A stretch of 64,000 nt of DNA from Spongisporangium articulatum (GTDB taxonomy: Bacteria; Actinomycetota; Actinomycetes; Actinomycetales; Kineosporiaceae): contig NZ_JBITLV010000010.1 of NCBI RefSeq assembly GCF_044465595.1, forward strand, positions 30,454-94,453. The letters are read 5' to 3'. This document shows, one piece after another, positions 24,940-32,793 of the stretch. Each line of letters opens with the position of its first letter. The first letter of the stretch is position 1. The notes beneath the pieces were generated by a model. It was not told the DNA's origin. It made no database searches and saw only the letters and a list, made by a program, of their open reading frames with translations. Both the position numbers and the translations under genes were made by a program.

Positions 24940-26301
24940 CTACTGAGAGATCACTGGCGGAGGCTCGTCCCCGTCGCCGCCCCACACGTCGTCGTCCTCC
25001 TGGAGCCAGGTCGACCGCTCGTGCTCTTCCTCGTCCTGGCCGCCGCGGCCACCCTGGTTGCCCATCATGCCGTTGCGACCGGCCGCTCCTTCCTCGGCTG
25101 CGGCGCCACCACCGAGGCGACCCGCGTTCCCGCCCGGCCCGGTACCGACGCCCCCGCGACCGGCGCCGCGCCCGAGGACACCGCCCTCTTCGGCCAGCGC
25201 CCCGGGCCGGGCGCCGAGGCCGCCACCCGAGCCGATGCCTCCGGCGCCTGCTCCGGCGCCACCCTTACCGAGCCCGAGCCGGCCACCGAGACCGGCCATC
25301 TTGCCGCCGCCGAGCGCACCACCGGCTCCGGTGCCGAGCGCACCGGCCCCTAGTCCCGCACCCAGCCCACCGAGACCGGCTCCACCGGCACCTCCGAGTC
25401 CGGCGGCTCCGCCGGCGCCAGTGGCGCCACCGGCACCGAGGCCGCCGGCCCCGAGGCCGCCCGCACCGCCCAGACCGCCTGCGGCGCCGCCACCGGCCAG
25501 CGAGCTGCCCGCGTCGTAGGGACCGGCCGCGCCGAGGCCGTCGGCCCCGCCTCCGCCGGCGACGCCACCTCCGCTGCCGGAACCGGCTCCGCCACCGGCG
25601 ATCCCGGCCGGTATGTGCACGCCCCCAGCGCCGCCTCCGGACCCGCCGCCCAGGGCGCCCGAGCCGCCGATGCCGCCCCCGCCCGCACCGGGAATGGTGC
25701 CGGTCTCAGTGCTGCCGACCTTCTCTGGCTGCTTGGCCTTCCAGTCGTCAACTTGTACGACAGACATGGACAACTTCTGCTGCACCTCTGCCGGGAGGCT
25801 GGCAGTCACCTCGTTATAGCGAGAGAGGAAGGCGGTCATGTAGTCGACGGCGACCTGGTCATTGCTTGCCGCCGCACCCACAGCAGCCCCGACGGCGCGG
25901 GTGAACGAAGCGTCCGGAAGATTGGCCTTGTACCACTCGGCGTACTTCGCGGCGTAATCGGTCGCATGGGCCATCTGCATGCATTGATCGGCCAGCGCCG
26001 CGGCTGTGGCCTGCGCCAATTGCAACTGCTCCTGGGCCTTGGCGGAGGACTCGGGGGTCTGCCAGGCGTCCTGCAGGGGTATCGCTGCTTGGGTCTTCAG
26101 CCCGTTGGCCAGTTCGCCGAGCAGGCTCGCCGCCTGCCGCCAGCTCACGCAGGCCGCGCTGATCGATTTCGGATTCAGCTGTGCGAATTCAGCCGCCACC
26201 TGCTCGGCAGTACGTGTGTAGTGGTGCCCACTGCTGTCTCTCGGGATCGCCGCGGTCCTTTCGACGATCTGCGGCGCGCCGCCGTCCCCCTGGTCGCTCA
26301 T
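24940..26301 (-). CDS. PPE-like ESX protein with Gly/Ala-rich tail
   Basis: 453 residues from ATG 26301. The first ~190 residues are helical with a PPE/WXG-like hairpin (VSWRQAASLLGELANG and PLQDAWQTPESSAKAQEQLQLAQ). A long low-complexity GGAGGLGAGG-type domain follows (about 205-420), reminiscent of PE_PGRS tails. The acidic C-terminus (TWLQEDDDVWGGD ... PPPVI) resembles a tail I have seen on actinobacterial ESX-associated PPE-like proteins. It would be a substrate or surface component of the ESX system. It follows the 169-residue helical gene by 10 bp and precedes the mini-mycosin. The Gly-rich part is repetitive at the DNA level and prone to length variation. Confidence 0.72.
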   Translation of the reverse strand: MSDQGDGGAPQIVERTAAIPRDSSGHHYTRTAEQVAAEFAQLNPKSISAACVSWRQAASLLGELANGLKTQAAIPLQDAWQTPESSAKAQEQLQLAQATAAALADQCMQMAHATDYAAKYAEWYKANLPDASFTRAVGAAVGAAASNDQVAVDYMTAFLSRYNEVTASLPAEVQQKLSMSVVQVDDWKAKQPEKVGSTETGTIPGAGGGGIGGSGALGGGSGGGAGGVHIPAGIAGGGAGSGSGGGVAGGGGADGLGAAGPYDAGSSLAGGGAAGGLGGAGGLGAGGLGAGGATGAGGAAGLGGAGGAGLGGLGAGLGAGALGTGAGGALGGGKMAGLGGRLGLGKGGAGAGAGGIGSGGGLGARPGALAEEGGVLGRGAGRGGVGTGPGGNAGRLGGGAAAEEGAAGRNGMMGNQGGRGGQDEEEHERSTWLQEDDDVWGGDGDEPPPVISQ

Positions 26302-26311
26302 CGCTTCGTCC

Positions 26312-26821
26312 TCACTGGTTCCACAAAGAGTTCGCCGACGGTTGCGCCGACCCACCGCCGATGTTCGACTCCACGTTCGACATGTCCTGCTCGGAAGTTC
26401 CGTCGGCCAGGCGCACCGTCTCGGATGCCCCGGCCACCGACTTGGATGCGACCTGGATGCTCTCCCGCAGGGACCGTGTGTAGTCCGAAACAGTTTGAGC
26501 AACTATCAGGCTCGCGGTGGCCAGCTGGTTCGCCTCGTGCCAGCTGGTCGGTCCGAACGAGGCGCCTCCCGCGTCCTTGGCGAGCGTCAAAGCCCTGGTG
26601 ATCGCGTCCAGCTGTGTGAGGAGCCAGTTGGAGATCTGCTCGACCGCGTCGGTGTCGATGTACATGGAGCCGGCCGGGCTCTTGAGCCCCGGCCAGTTCT
26701 GGTCCGGACGCAGGTCAAGGGGATAGCCCTCGAGGGGCTTGACGTCGTTCTCGGACTTTACGTTGGTGAGTTTGACGCTCTCATCCTGGCCGTACAGGTA
26801 GTCTTTCGGGCCTTCCGCCAT
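26312..26821 (-). CDS. Helical ESX-associated protein, partner of the PPE-like protein
   Basis: 169 residues from ATG 26821. N-terminal ~50 residues look unstructured (KSENDVKPLEGYPLDLRPDQ), then a helical hairpin with a SWHEANQLATAS segment and a long second helix (YTRSLRESIQVASKSVAG). No signal peptide. It sits immediately upstream of the PPE-like gene with a 10-bp gap, the position usually taken by a PE/EspC-type partner, so a heterodimer with the PPE-like protein is likely. No named family recognised. It lies just after a strong hairpin that ends the Esx pair, so its expression depends on read-through or on a promoter within 26822-26921. Confidence 0.6.
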   Translation of the reverse strand: MAEGPKDYLYGQDESVKLTNVKSENDVKPLEGYPLDLRPDQNWPGLKSPAGSMYIDTDAVEQISNWLLTQLDAITRALTLAKDAGGASFGPTSWHEANQLATASLIVAQTVSDYTRSLRESIQVASKSVAGASETVRLADGTSEQDMSNVESNIGGGSAQPSANSLWNQ

Positions 26822-26870
26822 CGTGCTTCCCCTCCGGTACGAACCGGCCTGGGACCCCGTGTCCCGTTAC

Positions 26871-26914
26871 CCCGCAACGGGTCTCGAAGCGCAAGCTCCG
26901 AGACCCGTTGCGGG
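26871..26914 (-). terminator. Strong hairpin between the Esx pair and the PPE-like genes
   Basis: Two perfect 16-bp arms (26871-26886 and 26899-26914, CCCGCAACGGGTCTCG and its complement) with a 12-nt loop, starting 7 bp after the stop of the WXG100 gene at 26922. No U-tract follows, which is common in actinobacteria. It probably terminates or attenuates transcription and may also protect the esx message 3' end. Confidence 0.8.
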
Positions 26915-26921
26915 CCGGGCG

Positions 26922-27209
26922 TCAGGCCCAGAGGTTCCGGTTGGACGTCTCCGCCTGCTGGTAGTTGCTGCCGGCCTGGTCGACCGCCTGCCCCATCTGG
27001 GCCAGGATCGTCGCCATCGCCGCCGACGCCTGCTCCCACTTGGTCTTCTGCGCGTAGTACGCCTGCTGCGCGTCACCGGTCCACGTGGACACCATCGGCG
27101 CCAGCTGCGACTCCAGCCCGTCCAGCGTCGACTGGAGCGCCTGGTACGACGCGCCGATGCCGGCGGCGCCGCTGCTCAGCGACCCGAAGTTGACCTTGAT
27201 CTCTCCCAC
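26922..27209 (-). CDS. WXG100 protein (EsxA/CFP-10 type)
   Basis: 95 residues from ATG 27209, a typical length. Two helices around the canonical turn STWTGDAQQAY (Trp-Thr-Gly), and a C-terminal Tyr-x-x-x-Glu export signal (NYQQAE). WXG100 proteins form helical-bundle dimers exported by ESX systems and are required for secretion of other substrates. It is the second gene of the esx pair, 83 bp downstream of the other WXG100 gene and followed by a strong terminator hairpin. The pair lies directly behind eccB, as in many ESX loci. Confidence 0.92.
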   Translation of the reverse strand: MGEIKVNFGSLSSGAAGIGASYQALQSTLDGLESQLAPMVSTWTGDAQQAYYAQKTKWEQASAAMATILAQMGQAVDQAGSNYQQAETSNRNLWA

Positions 27210-27292
27210 GATTACCCCACCTCAGAAATGTGCGCTCAGTTGTCGATGACGCCGGACCAGGGCCGAAAGGTTGCCCGGGCGGGAAGACCAGC

Positions 27293-27601
27293 TCAGAGCT
27301 GCCCGGCGATGTGGTTGAACGCGCTGGACTGCTGCTCCTCCTGCTGCGCGTACGTGTTCGCGGTCGAGACCAGCGCGGTGTGCATGTCGCGCAGCGCCGT
27401 CGTCAGCTTGTTCTGCTGCGCCACCCAGTTCGCGTGCAGCGTGGCGAACGAACGCTGCGCGTCACTGCTCCAGCCGCCGAACATGGTCTGCACCTCGGCG
27501 TCGAGCTTCTTCAGGTGCCCGTCGATCTGGACCGAGGCGTCGTCGACCGCCTGTGCGCCCTTCGCCATCGCCTCTTGCTGGAGTGAGTACTCGCCTGCCA
27601 T
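27293..27601 (-). CDS. WXG100-like protein (EsxB type) with WSS turn
   Basis: 102 residues from ATG 27601. A longer in-frame extension to 27646 is possible but lacks family support. Helix-turn-helix with FGGWSSDAQRSFA at the turn: the tryptophan is kept but the canonical glycine is serine. A C-terminal Tyr-x-x-x-Glu motif (TYAQQEE) is present. It should form the heterodimer with the WXG100 protein encoded next and dock on EccC. The gene lies 126 bp downstream of eccB in the same orientation. It may be transcribed from the eccB promoter or from the intergenic gap. Confidence 0.9.
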   Translation of the reverse strand: MAGEYSLQQEAMAKGAQAVDDASVQIDGHLKKLDAEVQTMFGGWSSDAQRSFATLHANWVAQQNKLTTALRDMHTALVSTANTYAQQEEQQSSAFNHIAGQL

Positions 27602-27727
27602 GTGGGTTACCCCCGCCTCATCGGGCCCGGCCAGAGCACGGGCCATCCCCTCACTGATGGGGCAAAAGTTATCAATCGGGAGTGAAGCGCGCGCAAGGGA
27701 CTGCCGGGAAAACCGGTGCCGGATAGG

Positions 27728-29206
27728 TCACGAAACGGCTGCGGAGGCCTGGGCGGAGGGGCTGATGACGCTGGCTCCGGCGCGGTACGCGGCCTCCTCG
27801 GAGAGTGCCGGGCCGGTCGGGATCAACGCGGCCACGCCGGCCGGAACCGGCGCGCGCCCGGCGTCCTTGTAACCCAGCACTTCCTTCGTCTTCGCCGACG
27901 GCACAGGGTATTTCACGCCCCCGTCGGTCAGCAGGAACGTACTGCCGCCGTCCTGTCCCGCGTGGGCCAGCGGCCGGATCAACGCCCCCTCGCCGGGCGG
28001 CACCACCACGTTCACGCCGCCGGTGCCGGCCTCCTCGCGTGGCGGCTGCCACGAACCGGGCCCGCGGCCGCCGAGATAGATCCGGCTCGCCGTCGACGCG
28101 CCCGACGGGTCGTCGTAGGCGGCGCAGACCGCGCTCGAGGCACCGTCGGGGAGGCTCCCGGCCCGGATGAGGTCGGGGCGGTCGGCCGGGAAGCCGCCCG
28201 GGGCGACGACGCGGCTCGACGGGATCCGCGCGATCGTCTCGGTCGAGGTCGAGAACGGCACCGGGCTCTGGTCGCCGTTGTAGTAGGCGGCCCGCTGGTA
28301 CGGGTCGGCCAGCATCAGCTGCGCCACGAACGTCGAGATCCGCGCCAGACCGTCGTCCACCGCGACGTAGTAGCGGTCGGGCTGCCCGGCCTGCGCGTCG
28401 ACCTTGAAGATCTGGCCCAGGAAGATCGCCGTACCGTCCAGGGCCGCGTACGGGACCTTCCTGCCGATCCCCGACAGGTGCGGCGCGACCAGGTCGGGGC
28501 CGGCGGGGATCGCATTGACCCAGGCGTCCGGCACGGTGACGGCGTCGGAGCGGGACCAGTCGAAGGCCGCGCCTGTGACGTCCATGTCGATGACCTTCAG
28601 GCGCGTGTTGTTCCACAGCACGTACAGGTCGCCCGACGTCACCTGCACGAGCACCGCCTCGTCGGCCCCCACGGCGCGCCCCGTGGGCCGGTACCCGCCG
28701 CTGACGGTGATCGACTGGGGCCCGGAGCTCGAGTCCCGCCCCGCGCAGGTGAGCCAGGGCCCGGAGACCAGGTGGTCGTCGTCCGGCAGCGAGTCCGGCA
28801 GCCCGGCGATGCCCAGGGCGCGCCCGCGCGCCACCCCGGCCAGCGAGTTCGCCGAGAACCGGCGCACGCTGATCTCGGGTTCGTTCAGCAGCAGGCGGGC
28901 CGACGTGTAGTTGAGCACCGGGTGCAGAGCCCGGTCGTTCGAGTCGTACACGTACCGCGCGCCGGTCTCCTTCTCGACCACCAGGACGCCGCCGTCCGCC
29001 CAGCCGGTCTTCCCGCCCGGTCGGATCAGCCCGATCACCCCGGCGACGGCCAGCAGCAGCACCGCGATCATCACGCCGGCGAACGTGGACACCCCGGCCC
29101 GGCGCAGCGGGACGTCGAGCCCGTCGGTCTCCCCGGTCACCAGGGCCGACTGCATGCGCACCTGGGCGAACCGGTACGCCTGGACCTGATCACGGCGAGA
29201 CTGCAC
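27728..29206 (-). CDS. eccB: Type VII secretion core protein EccB
   Basis: 492 residues counted from GTG 29206, which gives the usual EccB beginning (QSRRDQVQAYRFA); an ATG seven codons upstream (29227) is an alternative. One membrane helix (about 40-61, VMIAVLLLAVAGVIGLI) precedes a large extracytoplasmic beta-rich domain with repeated PHxSG/GWADGGVLV elements and a disulfide-type Cys pair. EccB forms the outer-face lid of the ESX membrane complex with EccC, EccD and EccE. A TATCGT -10 element ends 7 nt before GTG 29206, suggesting a leaderless transcript from a promoter shared with eccE. Confidence 0.92.
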   Translation of the reverse strand: MQSRRDQVQAYRFAQVRMQSALVTGETDGLDVPLRRAGVSTFAGVMIAVLLLAVAGVIGLIRPGGKTGWADGGVLVVEKETGARYVYDSNDRALHPVLNYTSARLLLNEPEISVRRFSANSLAGVARGRALGIAGLPDSLPDDDHLVSGPWLTCAGRDSSSGPQSITVSGGYRPTGRAVGADEAVLVQVTSGDLYVLWNNTRLKVIDMDVTGAAFDWSRSDAVTVPDAWVNAIPAGPDLVAPHLSGIGRKVPYAALDGTAIFLGQIFKVDAQAGQPDRYYVAVDDGLARISTFVAQLMLADPYQRAAYYNGDQSPVPFSTSTETIARIPSSRVVAPGGFPADRPDLIRAGSLPDGASSAVCAAYDDPSGASTASRIYLGGRGPGSWQPPREEAGTGGVNVVVPPGEGALIRPLAHAGQDGGSTFLLTDGGVKYPVPSAKTKEVLGYKDAGRAPVPAGVAALIPTGPALSEEAAYRAGASVISPSAQASAAVS

Positions 29207-29228
29207 GGGCCATACGATAAGCGGCATG
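29204..29228. promoter_or_regulatory. Overlapping bidirectional promoter for eccB and eccE
   Basis: The core CATACGATAA (29211-29220) provides a TANNNT -10 on each strand: TACGAT (29213-29218) on the + strand, 7 nt before ATG 29226, and TATCGT (29219-29214) on the - strand, 7 nt before GTG 29206. The symmetry suggests two leaderless transcripts that compete for one -10 region. No Shine-Dalgarno is visible on either side. Start assignments rest on this geometry. Confidence 0.55.
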
Positions 29229-31286
29229 GGGGAGCAACCCGTGCAGACGCCGCGAATTCACCCGACCGATCCCGACACTCGTTCGCTACCCGTGATCCCG
29301 GCGCCGCCGGCGCCGGCGTCGGGTGACGTACCCGCCGCCGAGGTGCCGGTGCCCGCGACGGTCACCTGGGGGACCGAACGTCCGCGGCTGCTCTGGCGGG
29401 TGGTCGTGCTCGAGCTGGCGGTCGCCGCCGTCGTGGTCGCCGGGGCCCGGGGCGACTGGACGGCGGTGCTCGCCGTCCCGCTCGCCCTCCTGACGGTGCT
29501 GCTGCTGGTTCCCGCGGTCGGGGCCTGGGCGCGGACCAGGGTGCGCTACGCCCTCGCCCGGGCCCCGCAGCCGGGGGCTCACGACGGCGTTCCGGAACTG
29601 GCCGGGCTGCAGGAGGTCCTGCCGCGCCTGAGCATCTCCTCGATCGGCCTGCGCGGGGGCTCCCTGCTCGGGGTGTGCGCGGACGGCGCGGGCTGGGCCG
29701 CCGTGCTGGCCGTCCACGACGGGGCGGGTCTCGTGCACCACGGGACGCCGGCGCGGCTGCCGGTCGAGGTGCTGGCCCGCCTGTTGCGCGTCGACGACAT
29801 CCGGCTCGCCGCCGTCCAGGTGGTCACCCAGGCCAGCGACAACCCGCTCGGGCTGCCGACCGACGCCGGGGCCGTCGCGTCCTACCGGATGATGAACCCG
29901 GGGCGGGTGCCCGGGGCCCGCCAGACCTGGATCGTGCTGCGCATCGACGCCACGACCGGAGCGAGCGCCATCAACGCCCGCGGCGGCGGGCGGACCGGCG
30001 CCGAACGGGCGCTGAAGCGTTGTGTCGCAAGGGCTTCCGAGCTGCTGGCTGCGGCCGAGGTGACCGTCGTCCCGCTCGGCGCCGAGGCGGCGGCCAGCGC
30101 GATCGCGCACCTGTCCGGGCTGACCGGGGCGGCGCCGGAGGGCATGCGGCGCAGCGCCGAGCACTGGCGGAACTGGGAGGCCGACGGTCGCGAGCACGTC
30201 AGCTGGCGGGTGCGCAGCTGGCCGGTGGACGACGTCCCGGTGGCCCGCCTGGTCGATGCCGTGGCCGCCGTGCCGGCCTTCAGCACCGCCACGTCGATCA
30301 CCCTCGAACCCGTGCGGTCGACCGGTGCGGACGGCTCGCCGGGTCCGGGCGGTCCGGCGGGTCTGGTGGGGCCAGGGGCGCCGCCGGCGTCGCTGGGTTC
30401 GCCGGTCCCGGTGGCCCCGGCCGTGAAAGTCCAGGCCCTGGTGCGGTTGACCGGCCTGCCCGGGGAACCCCTGGACCAGGAGGGGCCGAACGCGCCGGCG
30501 GCGCGGTTGACCGAGCGGCTCGCGGCCGAGGGGTTCGGCCTGACCCGGCTGGACGGCCGGCACCGGCCCGCCCTGCTGGCCGGTCTGCCGTTGGCCCGGG
30601 TCCCGGTGGGGCGGACGACGCCGCTCGGTCGGGCGCAGGTGGTGCCGACCGCGCAGTTGACGGCGCTCGACGTCCCGGTCCGCTCCGGTGGCCTGACCGT
30701 GGGGACGGACACCGCGGGCGAGCCCGTCCTCGTCCGGCTGTTCCGGCCCACCCCGGTGCGGATCTACCTGATGACGTCCGGCTACGTCGCCAAGCTGCTG
30801 GCCTACCGGTCCGCCGTGGCCGGCGCCTCCGTCGAGGTCGTCTCCCCCCGGGAGTCGCACTGGTCGCGGCTGGTCGAGGTGCTGGACGGTCGGGCGCGGC
30901 CCGTGCCGCGCGGGGCCGTGGCGCAGTTCGGCAGCGGGCTGACCGCGCCGCTCCTGCGCATCGACGACGCCGGGCTGGCCACGACCATCGACCGCAGCGA
31001 GCTCGGGGCGTGGCAGACCCGGCTCGTCCTGCAGGACCGGGTGACCCGCGAGAACGTCGGCACACTGAGGGCTTTCGACCTGGTCATGGTGCAGCGCCTG
31101 CGGCCGGAGATGCTGGCCCTGCTCGCGCCGGTGCTGGGCATCCCTGCGGAGGTGGTGGACGTCCTGCCGATGATCCCGGACGACGTGGTCGCGCTGCTGG
31201 GGCCGGGCACCGCCCGGCTGGTGAACCTGTCGCCGACGTGGTCGGAGACCAACCTGTTCGGGCAGCCCGTCCGGCTCGACGGCTGA
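29226..31286 (+). CDS. eccE: Type VII secretion protein EccE
   Basis: 686 residues from ATG 29226. A Pro-rich N-terminus (about 1-50) precedes two membrane helices (about 58-105: LELAVAAVVVAGARG and LAVPLALLTVLLLVPA). The cytoplasmic EccE domain follows (GGSLLGVCADGAGWAAVLAV, then TWIVLRIDA ... AERALKRCVARASELLA). The C-terminal half is longer than in mycobacterial EccE (about 400-500 residues) and contains a Pro/Gly-rich linker around residue 370-395. EccE sits at the rim of the ESX membrane complex. It is divergent from eccB and convergent with eccD (29-bp gap). Confidence 0.85.
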   Translation: MGEQPVQTPRIHPTDPDTRSLPVIPAPPAPASGDVPAAEVPVPATVTWGTERPRLLWRVVVLELAVAAVVVAGARGDWTAVLAVPLALLTVLLLVPAVGAWARTRVRYALARAPQPGAHDGVPELAGLQEVLPRLSISSIGLRGGSLLGVCADGAGWAAVLAVHDGAGLVHHGTPARLPVEVLARLLRVDDIRLAAVQVVTQASDNPLGLPTDAGAVASYRMMNPGRVPGARQTWIVLRIDATTGASAINARGGGRTGAERALKRCVARASELLAAAEVTVVPLGAEAAASAIAHLSGLTGAAPEGMRRSAEHWRNWEADGREHVSWRVRSWPVDDVPVARLVDAVAAVPAFSTATSITLEPVRSTGADGSPGPGGPAGLVGPGAPPASLGSPVPVAPAVKVQALVRLTGLPGEPLDQEGPNAPAARLTERLAAEGFGLTRLDGRHRPALLAGLPLARVPVGRTTPLGRAQVVPTAQLTALDVPVRSGGLTVGTDTAGEPVLVRLFRPTPVRIYLMTSGYVAKLLAYRSAVAGASVEVVSPRESHWSRLVEVLDGRARPVPRGAVAQFGSGLTAPLLRIDDAGLATTIDRSELGAWQTRLVLQDRVTRENVGTLRAFDLVMVQRLRPEMLALLAPVLGIPAEVVDVLPMIPDDVVALLGPGTARLVNLSPTWSETNLFGQPVRLDG

Positions 31287-31315
31287 CGCGACCGACTGAC
31301 GCGACGCCGGTCGGG

Positions 31316-32707
31316 TCAGCCGGCCAGGCCGCGCACGTAGCCGAAGACGCCCATCACCGACAGGGTGAGCGGGACGACGGCGGTCACGGCCAGCCCGTCG
31401 ACGATGTCGAGCAGCCGGCGCCAGACCGGCGAGACGGTGCGCCCGGGCAGCATCAGCCCGGCGGTCACCGCCGCCCCGGCGGACGCCAGCAGGGCCAGCA
31501 CCACGAGCACCTGGCGCAGCGGCGACGCCCCGGCCGCGGTCGCGACGGCGAGCGCGTTGCCGCCCAGAACCGCTGTGGCGAGCAGGAACCCGCGCTGCCA
31601 CCGCCCGTCGAGCACCCGGGCGCGCAGTGCCGTCGCCAGGGCCAGCACGCCGAGCAGCCAGGGCGCCGTGCCGGTCTGGGCGCGGGCGAGCAGGATGCTG
31701 CTCGCCCCCGTGACGAGCATCGTGCCGCCGACCAGCGCCGTCACGTACTGGTCGGCCAGCCGGGCCCGCAGGACGATGTCCGTGCCGTCGACCCAGGAGT
31801 CGTCGGCGCGCACGTCCTCGGCCGTGAACGGGATCGTCGGCAGCGGCAGGTCGGCCAACCGCAGCGACAGAGCGGGCGCGGCCTGGGTGAGGGCGAGAGC
31901 GAGCGCGGCGGCCAGGGCGGCCGCCCCGGTCGTGGGCAGCTCCCAGACCGCCGACGACGCGGCCACCGCGAGCGTGACGAGGGCGGCCGTGCCGACGCCC
32001 ACGTAGGCCGGCAGGTGGGCGGCCGTGCCGACCCCGCCGGCCGTGGCGACCAGCAGCAGGGCGGCCGCCGCCGCGACCACGCAGGTGGTGTCGAACGGGC
32101 CGTCGCCGCGCACCAGCAGCGCCCCGGCGAGCCCGGCGAAGCCGGCCGCGACGAACCCGGCCACGGCGCCGGCGCGCGCGTCGGAGAAGGACCGGGACAG
32201 GACGGTGGCCAGGAGGACCAGGCCGGCGCTGATCCCGGCGGCGGCCCCGCCCACGGCCAGCCACGGCGGCCCGGACAGGGCCAGCACGAGAGCGGTCACG
32301 CCCGACGTGACCACCATCGCCGTCAGCCCCGCCCGGCGGGTGTCGGTGCCGGTCCAGCTGCGGGTGTGTTGAGCCTTGGCGGTCGCGATCGCGTCGGCGA
32401 CGTCGTCGAAGGCCAGCTCCGGCAGCTCCGCCTCGCGCGGGCGCAGGTAGAGGATCTCGCCGTCGCGCAGCGACAGTTCGGCCGGTGTGAGCCCGACGTC
32501 CAGCGGGGTGTCGCCCAGTCGCTGCAGCGACCAGGTCGTGTTCGGCAGGGCGGTCTCCGGGCTGGCGCCCGGCGCCTCCACCGCCTGCCGCACGAGCACC
32601 GGGACGACGTCGATCAGCGGCACGTTCTCGGGCAGGGCGACGTCGATGCGCGCCGAGGGCGACACCACCGTGACGCGACAGAGATCACCCTGGATCTCGC
32701 TGTCCAT
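31316..32707 (-). CDS. eccD: Type VII secretion channel protein EccD
   Basis: 463 residues from ATG 32707, preceded by AGGGGGA at good spacing. The N-terminal ~95 residues form a ubiquitin-like domain (CRVTVVSPSARIDVALPENVP ... GEILYLRPREAELPE), followed by a linker and about eleven hydrophobic helices to the end, the hallmark of EccD. EccD dimers line the membrane part of the ESX channel. Transcribed divergently from eccC out of an 86-bp gap, with overlapping -10-like elements (CATAAT/CATTAT) at 32746-32752. Confidence 0.9.
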   Translation of the reverse strand: MDSEIQGDLCRVTVVSPSARIDVALPENVPLIDVVPVLVRQAVEAPGASPETALPNTTWSLQRLGDTPLDVGLTPAELSLRDGEILYLRPREAELPELAFDDVADAIATAKAQHTRSWTGTDTRRAGLTAMVVTSGVTALVLALSGPPWLAVGGAAAGISAGLVLLATVLSRSFSDARAGAVAGFVAAGFAGLAGALLVRGDGPFDTTCVVAAAAALLLVATAGGVGTAAHLPAYVGVGTAALVTLAVAASSAVWELPTTGAAALAAALALALTQAAPALSLRLADLPLPTIPFTAEDVRADDSWVDGTDIVLRARLADQYVTALVGGTMLVTGASSILLARAQTGTAPWLLGVLALATALRARVLDGRWQRGFLLATAVLGGNALAVATAAGASPLRQVLVVLALLASAGAAVTAGLMLPGRTVSPVWRRLLDIVDGLAVTAVVPLTLSVMGVFGYVRGLAG

Positions 32708-32745
32708 TGCCGATCCCCCTGACCGCGCGAGCGTCGTGAACTGGT

Positions 32746-32752
32746 CATAATG
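32746..32752. promoter_or_regulatory. Overlapping -10 elements for divergent eccD and eccC
   Basis: CATAAT (32746-32751, + strand) and CATTAT (32752-32747, - strand) overlap in the short divergent gap. Unlike eccB/eccE, both genes here have purine-rich ribosome sites (AGAAGGGGGG before eccC, AGGGGGA before eccD), so leaders of about 35-40 nt are expected. Assignment is by sequence only. Confidence 0.4.
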
Positions 32753-32793
32753 CCCTGTCGGCCACATGTGTCACAGAAGGGGGGCTTCGTCAC

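Noticed and set aside
25050..25760. CRISPR-like or satellite repeat array in the Gly-rich region
   Set aside because: The periodicity is coding (GGC/GGT/GCC-rich Gly/Ala codons) with irregular unit lengths and no constant spacers; it is the PPE-like protein's low-complexity tail.
29286..32264. A 992-codon open frame on the - strand opposite eccE and into eccD
   Set aside because: Arg/Gly-rich antisense artefact; in the part past 31316 it is only another frame of the eccD strand.
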